DNA from: Caulobacter sp.
GTDB lineage: Bacteria; Pseudomonadota; Alphaproteobacteria; Caulobacterales; Caulobacteraceae
NCBI GenBank assembly: GCA_014378155.1
Contig: JACMOF010000165.1
Span: 1 to 10,284 of the forward strand
Length of the DNA stretch: 10,284 nucleotides
Reading direction: 5' to 3'
Shown: positions 1-6,675 of the stretch, in pieces
How the letters are laid out: the number at the start of each line of letters is the position of its first letter
How positions within the stretch are numbered: the first letter of the stretch is position 1
Translations under genes and position numbers: made by a program
The notes under the pieces: generated by a model
The model's database searches: none
What the model was told of the DNA's origin: nothing
What the model saw: only the letters and a program-made list of their open reading frames with translations

Positions 1-237
1 CTTGTCGTTGGGGACGCCGGCCATGGCGATGCCCGACAGGTCGCCCTTCACGTCGGCGGCGAACACCGGGACGCCGGCGTCGGAGAAGGCCTGGGCCATG
101 ATCTGCAGGGTCACGGTCTTGCCGGTGCCCGTCGCGCCGGCCACGACGCCATGGCGATTGGAGCGGTCCAACCTCTGGGTCACGGGGCCTTCACCGAGAC
201 CGAGCAGGATTTCACCTTCGGCAATCACCAGGGTCAT
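1..237 (-). CDS. HerA-like (DUF853/YjgR-type) ATPase, N-terminal part
   Basis: This is the N-terminal 79 residues of a gene running leftward out of the window. The translation starts [17 protein letters not shown], contains a Walker A P-loop GATGTGKT at residues 34-41, and then reads [12 protein letters not shown] at 58-69. The order P-loop, short helix, then an [13 protein letters not shown] strand is characteristic of the DUF853 group of HerA-like hexameric ATPases (E. coli YjgR is one), which are usually about 500 residues long. HerA relatives act as DNA translocases, but the role of the YjgR branch is poorly defined, so DNA pumping is only an inference. The ATG at 237-235 is preceded by GAAGGACG at a good ribosome-binding distance. 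The gene is divergent from the AI-2E-family gene, with 116 bp between the two starts. Walker B and the C-terminal half lie outside the window. Confidence 0.88.
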   Translation of the reverse strand, partial: MTLVIAEGEILLGLGEGPVTQRLDRSNRHGVVAGATGTGKTVTLQIMAQAFSDAGVPVFAADVKGDLSGIAMAGVPNDK

Positions 238-353
238 ACGCAACGTCCTTCACATTGAGGGCTTAACCGTAGCCCCGGCCTTGCGCCGCGCCAATCGGCT
301 CGCGCAATGTGGCGCCAGTCTTTTACAGACGCTTCGTTAGAGAGATTCCGCCG
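238..353. other. Divergent intergenic region
   Basis: This 116-bp gap must carry the 5' ends of both the leftward HerA-like gene and the rightward AI-2E-family gene. It has a small inverted repeat, GGGCT (259-263) and AGCCC (271-275), with a 7-base loop. I found no promoter hexamers on either strand that I would defend. Nothing else is recognisable. Confidence 0.4.
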
Positions 354-1481
354 ATGACCATTTCGCCTTCGATCACCGGCCGCAACGCCCTGGTGTTCCT
401 GGCGGTCATCGCCGGGGCCGCCAGCCTCTATTGGATGCGGGGCATCCTCACCCCGCTGGCCCTGGCCGTGTTCTTGGCGATGATGATCGACAGCTTCGCC
501 CGGGTGCTGACCGAACGCGTGCCGGCCTATCCCAGGAACCTGGCGCTCCCGACCGCGCTGATCCTGTCCATCCTGTTGTTCGGCCTGGCGGTCTGGGTGG
601 TGACGGCCAATGGCGCGGGGTTCGTGCTGCAGATGCGCGAATACGCACCGCGCCTGAATGGGGTGATCGCCAAGCTGGCCTCGCTGGTGGGGATCAAGGT
701 GGCGCCGACCATCGGTGAGCTGGTCAACCAGATCAATCCCTCGAAATACGCGGGCGCCGCCGCTCAGAGCTTGCAGAATTTCGCGTCGAGCGCGATCCTC
801 GTCCTGATCTATCTGGGTTTCATGATCGCTTCCCGGCGGGGTTTTGGCCGAAAGATCGTGGCGCTTTATCCCCATCACGCCGAGCGCGACGGCGCGATGC
901 AGCTTTTCCAGCGCATCCGCAACGGCGTCGAGCAATATCTGTGGATCCAGACCGTCACCGGCCTGATGATCGCCGCGGCCTCCTGGGCGGTGATGATGCT
1001 GATCGGCCTGGACAATGCGCTGTTCTGGGCCTTCCTGATCTTCATCGCCGCCTATATTCCGATCCTGGGCGGCGCGGTGGGCTGCATCCTGCCGCCGATT
1101 TTCGCCCTCGTGCAGTTTCCCGACACCTTCCTCCCCGCCTTGCTGCTGTTCGGCGCGCTGGAACTGATCTTTTTCATCGTTGGCAATGTCATCTATCCGC
1201 GCATGCAGGGCGAGAGCCTGAACATGGACCCTACGGTGGTGCTGCTGTCGCTGGCGGTCTGGGGCGCGCTGTGGGGCGTGACCGGCATGTTTCTGTCGAC
1301 CCCGCTCACCGTGGCGGCGATGTTGATCCTGGCCCAGTTCGAGGGCACGCGCTGGATCGCCATCCTGTTGTCGGAAGACGGCGACCCCAGCGGCGATTCT
1401 CTCGACTCTCCACGGGCCGGCTCGCCGAAAAAACCGGGCCAAGCTTTAGGTTCACGACAGAACGCGACCAAGGGGCCTTAA
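354..1481 (+). CDS. AI-2E/PerM-family transporter
   Basis: A 375-residue polytopic inner-membrane protein of the AI-2E family exporter superfamily (PerM, TqsA, YdiK and relatives). Hydrophobic stretches fall at about residues 11-28, 30-46, 64-84, 143-159, 200-218, 222-255, 259-281 and 294-328. They are arranged as in the family: two N-terminal helices, a third helix, a helical soluble segment at about 88-140, then the C-terminal membrane bundle with FIAAYIPILGG (230-240) and a final LSTPLTVAAMLIL segment. Members have been linked to autoinducer-2, Na+/H+ antiport and other substrates, so the substrate here is unknown. I chose ATG 354 over the in-frame ATG 309. AGAGAGA at 339-345 lies 8 bases upstream of 354, family proteins begin close to the first helix, and 309 has no binding site. 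The last 35 residues are polar and probably cytoplasmic. Confidence 0.9.
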   Translation: MTISPSITGRNALVFLAVIAGAASLYWMRGILTPLALAVFLAMMIDSFARVLTERVPAYPRNLALPTALILSILLFGLAVWVVTANGAGFVLQMREYAPRLNGVIAKLASLVGIKVAPTIGELVNQINPSKYAGAAAQSLQNFASSAILVLIYLGFMIASRRGFGRKIVALYPHHAERDGAMQLFQRIRNGVEQYLWIQTVTGLMIAAASWAVMMLIGLDNALFWAFLIFIAAYIPILGGAVGCILPPIFALVQFPDTFLPALLLFGALELIFFIVGNVIYPRMQGESLNMDPTVVLLSLAVWGALWGVTGMFLSTPLTVAAMLILAQFEGTRWIAILLSEDGDPSGDSLDSPRAGSPKKPGQALGSRQNATKGP

Positions 1482-1511
1482 CATCCCAAATGGGCTTCCT
1501 ATCTAGGCCTT

Positions 1512-1533
1512 GTCGGTGTCCCCCCACGCCGAC
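1512..1533. repeat. Short inverted repeat with C6 loop
   Basis: Arms GTCGG (1512-1516) and CCGAC (1529-1533) enclose a 12-base loop containing six C (1520-1525). The pairing is weak (5 bp). It is listed because two stronger GC hairpins with C-run loops follow within 50-90 bases. Confidence 0.4.
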
Positions 1534-1579
1534 CCCGCGCGACGCAGACCGCATTTCATGGCGCGTCGAACGCGGAACC

Positions 1580-1601
1580 GCCCGCCGCCCCCCCGGCGGG
1601 C
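1580..1601. repeat. GC-rich hairpin with C6 loop
   Basis: A perfect 8-bp stem, GCCCGCCG (1580-1587) with CGGCGGGC (1594-1601), is closed by a loop of six C (1588-1593). It lies 98 bases after the AI-2E-family stop codon. The 3' arm can instead pair with the 5' arm of the next hairpin: 1593-1599 with 1607-1613, 7 bp. The two structures are therefore partly exclusive in RNA. Confidence 0.7.
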
Positions 1602-1603
1602 CT

Positions 1604-1633
1604 GCGCCGCCGGTTTCCCCCCACCGGCGGCGC
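1604..1633. repeat. Strong GC hairpin, possible terminator or RNA element
   Basis: A perfect 11-bp stem, GCGCCGCCGGT (1604-1614) with ACCGGCGGCGC (1623-1633), has the 8-base loop TTCCCCCC. It would be very stable in RNA. No T-tract follows (next bases TTCCGTG), so it is not a canonical intrinsic terminator. In GC-rich bacteria such stems may still end or protect transcripts, and its position upstream of the candidate gdhZ promoter suits a 3' end for the AI-2E-family mRNA. Confidence 0.75.
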
Positions 1634-1695
1634 TTCCGTGTCCGGGCCACGGGTTTCTTACTGGCAAAATCTTGTTCCACTTTCCGAGGTTGCGG

Positions 1696-1723
1696 TTGAA
1701 ACCGAGCCGGTAAAGGCTAGGTT
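1696..1723 (+). promoter_or_regulatory. Candidate housekeeping promoter of gdhZ
   Basis: TTGAAAC (1696-1702) and GCTAGGTT (1716-1723) are separated by 13 bases. The Caulobacter sigma-73 consensus, as I recall it, is TTGACGS-N10-14-GCTANAWC, so both boxes match partially at legal spacing. Counted as ordinary hexamers, TTGAAA and TAGGTT are 16 bases apart. Transcription would start near 1730, giving a leader of about 20 bases that holds only the ribosome binding site. I see no TTAA-N7-TTAA (CtrA-type) box and no GANTC (CcrM) site between 1482 and 1750. Confidence 0.5.
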
Positions 1724-1750
1724 GTCGCCAAAAATTCGCGAGGAAATCCT

Positions 1751-4700
1751 ATGGTCGGTGCAAAACTTGACCCCAAGGCGACGGCAGCGCAATCGGACGG
1801 CTTGGTGGCCGCCTTCGGGGTGGCGCTCGGTCAGGGCGCGTTGACCGAGCCAGTTCGCCAGTTCGCCGCCCAAGCGCAGGAAGACTGGTCGGCGGAGGAA
1901 CTGCCCGGCTTCACCGCCGCCGACATCGCCGCCGCCTTGATCGACTTCTGGCGCTTTGGAGAGGCCGCTTCCGATCCCGTCGCGATCCGGATCCGTGCCG
2001 CTGACGGCGGCGAGCTGAAGACCGACCTGCTGGAAATCGTCCAGCCCGACCGGCCGTTCCTGGTCGATAGCATCATGGGCGCCATCGCCGAGCAGGGCTT
2101 CTCTGTCCGCGCCATGTTCCACCCGGTGGTGGAGACCGCCGCCGGCCGTTGCTCGATGATCCAGGTCTATATGGCCCCGGTGGGCGAGGATCGCGAGGCC
2201 GCCCTGATCGGCGCCGTCCGCGAGACCCTGGCCGACGTCCAGTTGGCGGTCGACGACTTCGACGCCATGAAGGCGCTGATGCGCCGGACGATCGACGCCT
2301 TGCGCGACACGCCCCAGGCCATCCCCGAGGCCGAACGCGCCGAGAGCCTGGCCTTCCTCGACTGGCTGGAGGGCGACCACTTCGTGTTCCTGGGCGCGCG
2401 GGTCTACGAATATCCGCGCACCAGCGCCGGCGGCTATGCGGCCGAAGAGCCACTGTATCAGACCGAGGGCAGCCTAGGCGTGCTGCGCGACCAGACCCGC
2501 ACGGTGCTGCGCCGCGAGAGCGAGCCGGCGATCCTCTCGCCCCAGGTCCGCGACCACCTGCTGCTGGGCGCGCCCCTGGTGGTGGCCAAGTCGAACCTGC
2601 GCTCCAAGGTCCATCGCCGCGGCTACATGGACTATGTCGGCGTCCGCCGTTATGGCCCCGACGGCAAGGCCTCGGGCGAGGTTCGCTTCGTGGGCCTGTT
2701 CACGGCCGAGGCCTACGAGACCCCCGCCCACGAGGTGCCGGTGATCCGCCGCAAGGTCGAGCACGTGCTCAGCGAAGCCGGCAAGGATCCCCACAGCCAC
2801 AATGGCAAGCGGCTGCGCAACATCCTCGAGACCTGGCCGCGCGACGAGCTGTTCCAGACGCCCGAGGACGAGCTTCTGACCATGGCGCTGGGGGTGCTGC
2901 ACCTCTACGATCGGCCGCGCGTGCGGCTGTTCGCTCGCCGCGACCCGTTCGACCGCTTCATCTCGGTGCTGATGTTCGTGCCGCGCGAGCGCTATGACAG
3001 CGGCGTGCGCGAGCGGGCCGGCAAGATCCTGGCCGACGCTTTCGGGGGCCGTGTCAGCGCCTACTATCCCAGCTTCTCCGACGCGCCCCTGGCTCGCGTG
3101 CACTACGTGCTCGGCGTCACGCCCGGCAGGCATGGCGATCCCGACCTCGCCGCTCTGGAAACCGAGATCGCCGAGACAGCGCGTACCTGGGAAGACCGCT
3201 TCGAAGCCGCCGTGCGCGATGGCGGCGCCCCCGGCCGCGTCGCCCAGACCCTGGCCCGCTATCAGACCGCCTTCCCGCCTGGATATCGCGACCAATACGA
3301 CGCCGTCGAGGCCCTGGCCGACATCGCCGTCGTCGACGACCTGGACGCCGCAGAGGCCGTCCGCGTGCGCGCCTTCCACCTGGCCGATGATGACAAGCTG
3401 ACCTTCCGCTTCAAGCTCTATCGCCCTGGCGCCGCCGCGCCCCTGGCCGATGTCCTGCCGATCCTCGAGCACATGGGCCTCAAGGCGCTGATCGAGAACG
3501 GCTTCAAGCTGTCGCCGGCAGACGGAACACACGCCAAGGTCTGGGTGCACGAGTTCACCCTCCGGGACGAGCAGGGCGAGCACCTGTCGTTCGGTGACGT
3601 CAAGGCGGCCTTCGAGGCGGCCTTCGTGGCCATCTGGACCGGGCGCGCCGAGAGCGACGGCTTCAACCGGCTGGTGTTGGAGCTCGGCGTGGGCTGGCGC
3701 GGGGCGGCCCTGGTTCGGGCCCTGGCCCGATATCGCCAGCAGACCGGGCTGGACCCCAGCCAGGGCGTGCAGGAGCAGGCCCTGTCGGACAATCCCGGCG
3801 TCACCCGCCTGATCCTCGACCTGTTCCGCATCAAGTTCGACCCGGCTGTCCACGCCGACCTCGCGGCCCGCAAGGAACAGGCCAAGGCCGTCGAGGCCAA
3901 GATCGGCGAGGCGCTGCAGGCCGTGGAAAGCCTGGACGCCGATCGCGTCCTGCGCCGCATCGCCGCCCTGGTCGGCGCGATCCAGCGGACCAACTTCTTT
4001 CAACTGGGCGAGGACGGCGAGGCCAAGCCCTATATCAGCTACAAGATCGCCTCGCGTGAGCTGGAGGACCTGCCGGCGCCCAAGCCCTATCGCGAGATCT
4101 ATGTTTCGGCTCCGCACGTCGAAGGCGTGCATCTGCGCTTTGGCCCCGTGGCCCGGGGCGGCCTGCGGTGGAGCGATCGCCGCGACGACTTCCGGACCGA
4201 GGTGCTGGGCTTGGTGAAGGCTCAGCAGGTCAAGAACGCGGTGATCGTGCCGGTCGGCTCCAAGGGCGGCTTCTTCCCGAAGAACCTGCCGCGCGGCGGC
4301 GATCGCGACGCTATCCAGGCCGAGGCGATCCGCGCCTACAAGACCTTCCTGTCGGGCTTGCTGGACATCACCGACAACATCGATCCAGAAAACAAGGTGG
4401 TCCCGCCAGCCGGCGTCATCGTCTATGACGGTGAGGATCCCTATCTGGTTGTCGCCGCCGACAAGGGCACGGCCACCTTCTCCGACATCGCCAATGGCGT
4501 GGCCGAGGACTACGGCTTCTGGCTGGGCGACGCCTTCGCCTCGGGCGGCTCGGTCGGCTATGATCACAAGGTCATGGGCATCACCGCCAAGGGCGCGTGG
4601 GAGGCGGTCAAGCGCCACTTCCGCGAGTTGGGCAAGGACATCCAGACCCAGCCCTTCACCGTGGTCGGCGTCGGCGACATGAGCGGCGACGTGTTTGGCA

Positions 4701-6592
4701 ACGGCATGCTGCTGTCCAAGCAGACCAAGCTCTTGGCCGCCTTCGATCACCGCCACATCTTCCTGGACCCCGATCCGGATCCCGCCACCTCCTGGGCCGA
4801 GCGCGAGCGGATGTTCAAGCTGCCGCGCTCGTCGTGGGAGGACTATGACAAGAGCCTGATCTCCAAGGGTGGCGGGGTCTTCGCCCGCTCGCTGAAGACC
4901 ATCACCCTGACGCCTGAGGTCCAGGCGCTGTTCGAGCTCAAGGCGCAGGTGGTGTCGCCGGCCGAGCTGTTGACCGCGATCCTCAAGTCCAGGGCCGAGC
5001 TGCTCTATCTCGGCGGCATCGGCACCTATGTGAAGGCCAAGGGCGAGAGCCAGGCCGATGCGGGCGACAAGGCCAATGACGCCATCCGCGTCAACGGCGC
5101 GAGCCTGCGGGTCAAGGTGGTGGGCGAGGGCGCCAATCTTGGTTTGACGCAAGCCGGTCGGATCGAGTTCGCGCAGATGGGCGCGGGAGGGGCGGGCGGT
5201 CACATCAACACCGACGCCATCGACAACTCGGCCGGGGTCGATAGCTCCGACCATGAGGTCAATATCAAGATCCTGACCGGGATTCTGGAGCGCGGCGGCA
5301 AGCTGACCCGCGAGGCCCGCAACCGGCTGTTGCCGACCATGACCGACGACGTCGCCAGCCACGTGCTGGCCGACAATTACGATCAGACCCTGGCCCTGTC
5401 GCTGATGGAGAGCGACGCGGTGTCGGAGATCGATTCCCACGCCAAGTTCATGACGGCGCTGGAAGCCAAGGGCCGCCTGGATCGTCGGGTCGAGGGCCTG
5501 CCCGAGGCGGCGGTCCTGACCGAGCGCGCCAAGGCCGGCAAGGGTCTGACCCGGCCCGAACTGGCGGTGCTGCTGGCCTATGGCAAGATCGACCTGTTCG
5601 ACGACATCGTGGCGTCTGAAGCGCCCGACGATCCGTGGTTCGAGGCGACGCTGGAGGGCTATTTCCCGCCGGCGCTTGGTCAGTACGCCGACGAGATGCA
5701 ACGCCATCGGCTGAAGCGCGAGATCATCGCCACGGTGCTCGACAACCGGATGATCAACATCTGTGGCCCAACCTTCCCGAGCCGCCTGCGGGCCGCGGCC
5801 GGCTGCGACACCAAGGCCCTGGTCATCGCCTTCGCCGCCGCCCGCGAAATCCTCGGCGTCGACGCGCTGTGGAACCATGTGTCGGCCTTGGACGGCAAGG
5901 CCTCGGCCAGCGGTCAGCTGGCGCTCTACAAGGCCCTGGCCTACGCCCTGCGTAGCCTGACCTTCTGGCTGGCCCGCCGGGCTTTCCGCGACAAGTCCAA
6001 CGTCAAGACACTGGTCGAGGCCTATGGGCCGTCGGTCAAGGCGCTAGCTGTTCTGGGCGCGAGCATCTTCTCGCCGTTCGAGCAGAAAACCGTCGCCAAG
6101 CGCGCCAAGGCCTATGTCGCCGACGGCGCGCCCGAGGCCCTGGCTCAGAGCGTGGCCGCCCTGCAGCCCCTGACGACGGCCGCCGACCTTGTCGATCTGG
6201 CCAACGCCTCCAGCTGGTCGGTGCAGAATGTCGCCCGGCTCTATCACCAGGTCGGCGCCGCCTTTGGCTTCGACCGCCTGCGCGGCGCGGCCGGCTCGTT
6301 CATCGGCGGCGACCCCTTCGAGCGGCTGGCCGTGCGCCGGCTGATCGAGGACATGCTGGCCGAGCAGACCGCCATCACCCAGGCGGTGCTGAAGTTCTCG
6401 GCCAACGCCCAGGCCGGCGACGACGAGCTCTCGGCCAAGGCGGCGACCACCTCGTGGGCCGCCATGCGCGCCGACACCGTCCGCGCCGCCAGGCGCACGG
6501 TGGAGGACATCGAGCAAGCCGGCGGCGGCTGGACCTTCGCCAAGCTGACCATCGCCAACGCGGCGCTCCGGGGACTGGCGAGCGCTTCCTAG
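1751..6592 (+). CDS. gdhZ: NAD-specific glutamate dehydrogenase, large 180-kDa class
   Basis: This enzyme oxidatively deaminates L-glutamate to 2-oxoglutarate and ammonium with NAD+. Its 1613 residues match the roughly 1600 usual for the large class. N-terminal ACT-like regulatory segments are visible near 92-180, 390-455 and 549-600. The catalytic core has ARGGLRWSDRRDDFRTEV (801-818), then K828 in QQVKNAV and K838 in VGSKGGF. By analogy with 50-kDa GDHs, these lysines should bind substrate and catalyse. The Rossmann NAD-binding loop is VGVGDMSGDVFGNG (972-985), and the conserved GEGANLGLT (1125-1133) and NTDAIDNSAG (1153-1162) follow. The rest is a helical C-terminal domain. ATG 1751 has GAGGAAA at 1740-1746 as its ribosome binding site. 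The frame is intact, with no substitution visible at the motifs. In Caulobacter crescentus, GdhZ also acts on FtsZ to help disassemble the division ring; the same role here is inferred. Confidence 0.97.
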   Translation: MVGAKLDPKATAAQSDGLVAAFGVALGQGALTEPVRQFAAQAQEDWSAEELPGFTAADIAAALIDFWRFGEAASDPVAIRIRAADGGELKTDLLEIVQPDRPFLVDSIMGAIAEQGFSVRAMFHPVVETAAGRCSMIQVYMAPVGEDREAALIGAVRETLADVQLAVDDFDAMKALMRRTIDALRDTPQAIPEAERAESLAFLDWLEGDHFVFLGARVYEYPRTSAGGYAAEEPLYQTEGSLGVLRDQTRTVLRRESEPAILSPQVRDHLLLGAPLVVAKSNLRSKVHRRGYMDYVGVRRYGPDGKASGEVRFVGLFTAEAYETPAHEVPVIRRKVEHVLSEAGKDPHSHNGKRLRNILETWPRDELFQTPEDELLTMALGVLHLYDRPRVRLFARRDPFDRFISVLMFVPRERYDSGVRERAGKILADAFGGRVSAYYPSFSDAPLARVHYVLGVTPGRHGDPDLAALETEIAETARTWEDRFEAAVRDGGAPGRVAQTLARYQTAFPPGYRDQYDAVEALADIAVVDDLDAAEAVRVRAFHLADDDKLTFRFKLYRPGAAAPLADVLPILEHMGLKALIENGFKLSPADGTHAKVWVHEFTLRDEQGEHLSFGDVKAAFEAAFVAIWTGRAESDGFNRLVLELGVGWRGAALVRALARYRQQTGLDPSQGVQEQALSDNPGVTRLILDLFRIKFDPAVHADLAARKEQAKAVEAKIGEALQAVESLDADRVLRRIAALVGAIQRTNFFQLGEDGEAKPYISYKIASRELEDLPAPKPYREIYVSAPHVEGVHLRFGPVARGGLRWSDRRDDFRTEVLGLVKAQQVKNAVIVPVGSKGGFFPKNLPRGGDRDAIQAEAIRAYKTFLSGLLDITDNIDPENKVVPPAGVIVYDGEDPYLVVAADKGTATFSDIANGVAEDYGFWLGDAFASGGSVGYDHKVMGITAKGAWEAVKRHFRELGKDIQTQPFTVVGVGDMSGDVFGNGMLLSKQTKLLAAFDHRHIFLDPDPDPATSWAERERMFKLPRSSWEDYDKSLISKGGGVFARSLKTITLTPEVQALFELKAQVVSPAELLTAILKSRAELLYLGGIGTYVKAKGESQADAGDKANDAIRVNGASLRVKVVGEGANLGLTQAGRIEFAQMGAGGAGGHINTDAIDNSAGVDSSDHEVNIKILTGILERGGKLTREARNRLLPTMTDDVASHVLADNYDQTLALSLMESDAVSEIDSHAKFMTALEAKGRLDRRVEGLPEAAVLTERAKAGKGLTRPELAVLLAYGKIDLFDDIVASEAPDDPWFEATLEGYFPPALGQYADEMQRHRLKREIIATVLDNRMINICGPTFPSRLRAAAGCDTKALVIAFAAAREILGVDALWNHVSALDGKASASGQLALYKALAYALRSLTFWLARRAFRDKSNVKTLVEAYGPSVKALAVLGASIFSPFEQKTVAKRAKAYVADGAPEALAQSVAALQPLTTAADLVDLANASSWSVQNVARLYHQVGAAFGFDRLRGAAGSFIGGDPFERLAVRRLIEDMLAEQTAITQAVLKFSANAQAGDDELSAKAATTSWAAMRADTVRAARRTVEDIEQAGGGWTFAKLTIANAALRGLASAS

Positions 6593-6600
6593 ATCTGATC

Positions 6601-6626
6601 GGGGACACGCACATGTGCGTGTCCCC
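6601..6626. repeat. Perfect 26-bp palindrome after gdhZ
   Basis: GGGGACACGCACA (6601-6613) is followed at once by its exact reverse complement (6614-6626). It starts 8 bases after the gdhZ stop. As RNA it would form a long stem with a tiny CAUG-type loop. No T-tract follows, so it is not a textbook terminator. It may be a dispersed REP-like palindrome, a binding site for a dimeric regulator, or an mRNA 3'-end stabiliser. The sequence alone does not decide between these. Confidence 0.85.
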
Positions 6627-6631
6627 AGCCG

Positions 6632-6661
6632 CTGAAGCTTCGCGTATAAGCGATGCTTCAG
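6632..6661. repeat. Hairpin in the leader of the facilitator gene
   Basis: A 12-bp stem pairs 6632-6643 (CTGAAGCTTCGC) with 6650-6661 (GCGATGCTTCAG), with one T-T mismatch and the loop GTATAA. It ends 2 bases before the ribosome binding site GGGGGAA (6664-6670). If transcription enters from gdhZ, this stem sits in the facilitator's 5' leader and could affect ribosome access or transcript ends. Confidence 0.65.
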
Positions 6662-6675
6662 TTGGGGGAACGTTC

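Noticed and set aside
234..1442. A 402-codon open frame on the minus strand opposite the AI-2E-family gene
   Set aside because: Its composition is His/Gln/Arg/Asp-rich, typical of antisense shadow. The plus strand has the clear membrane protein.
1517..1622. G-quadruplex on the minus strand from the C runs
   Set aside because: The runs are separated by far more than 7 bases, so they do not meet the usual four-run pattern.
1664..1678. TGGCAAAATCTTGTT as a sigma-54 (nitrogen) promoter for gdhZ
   Set aside because: The -24 part fits, but the GC of the -12 element is missing and the spacing is off by one.
1510..1713. A 67-codon plus-strand frame in the gdhZ upstream gap
   Set aside because: It is Arg/Pro-rich, created by the GC hairpins, without a ribosome binding site and without resemblance to any family I know.
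2474..5878. A 1134-codon open frame on the minus strand inside gdhZ
   Set aside because: High GC removes stop codons from the antisense frame. The product is rich in G, A, L, Q, D and R with no recognisable domain, and the opposite strand encodes a fully conserved GDH.
6645..6650. TATAAG as a -10 box for the facilitator gene
   Set aside because: It lies in the loop of a hairpin and no -35-like sequence exists at 15-18 bases upstream (6622-6628 is TCCCCAG).
6454..6675. N-terminal extension of the facilitator upstream of 6676
   Set aside because: It would overlap gdhZ and read through both palindromes. Its sequence is Arg-rich and unrelated to the family, and ATG 6676 has an excellent ribosome binding site.
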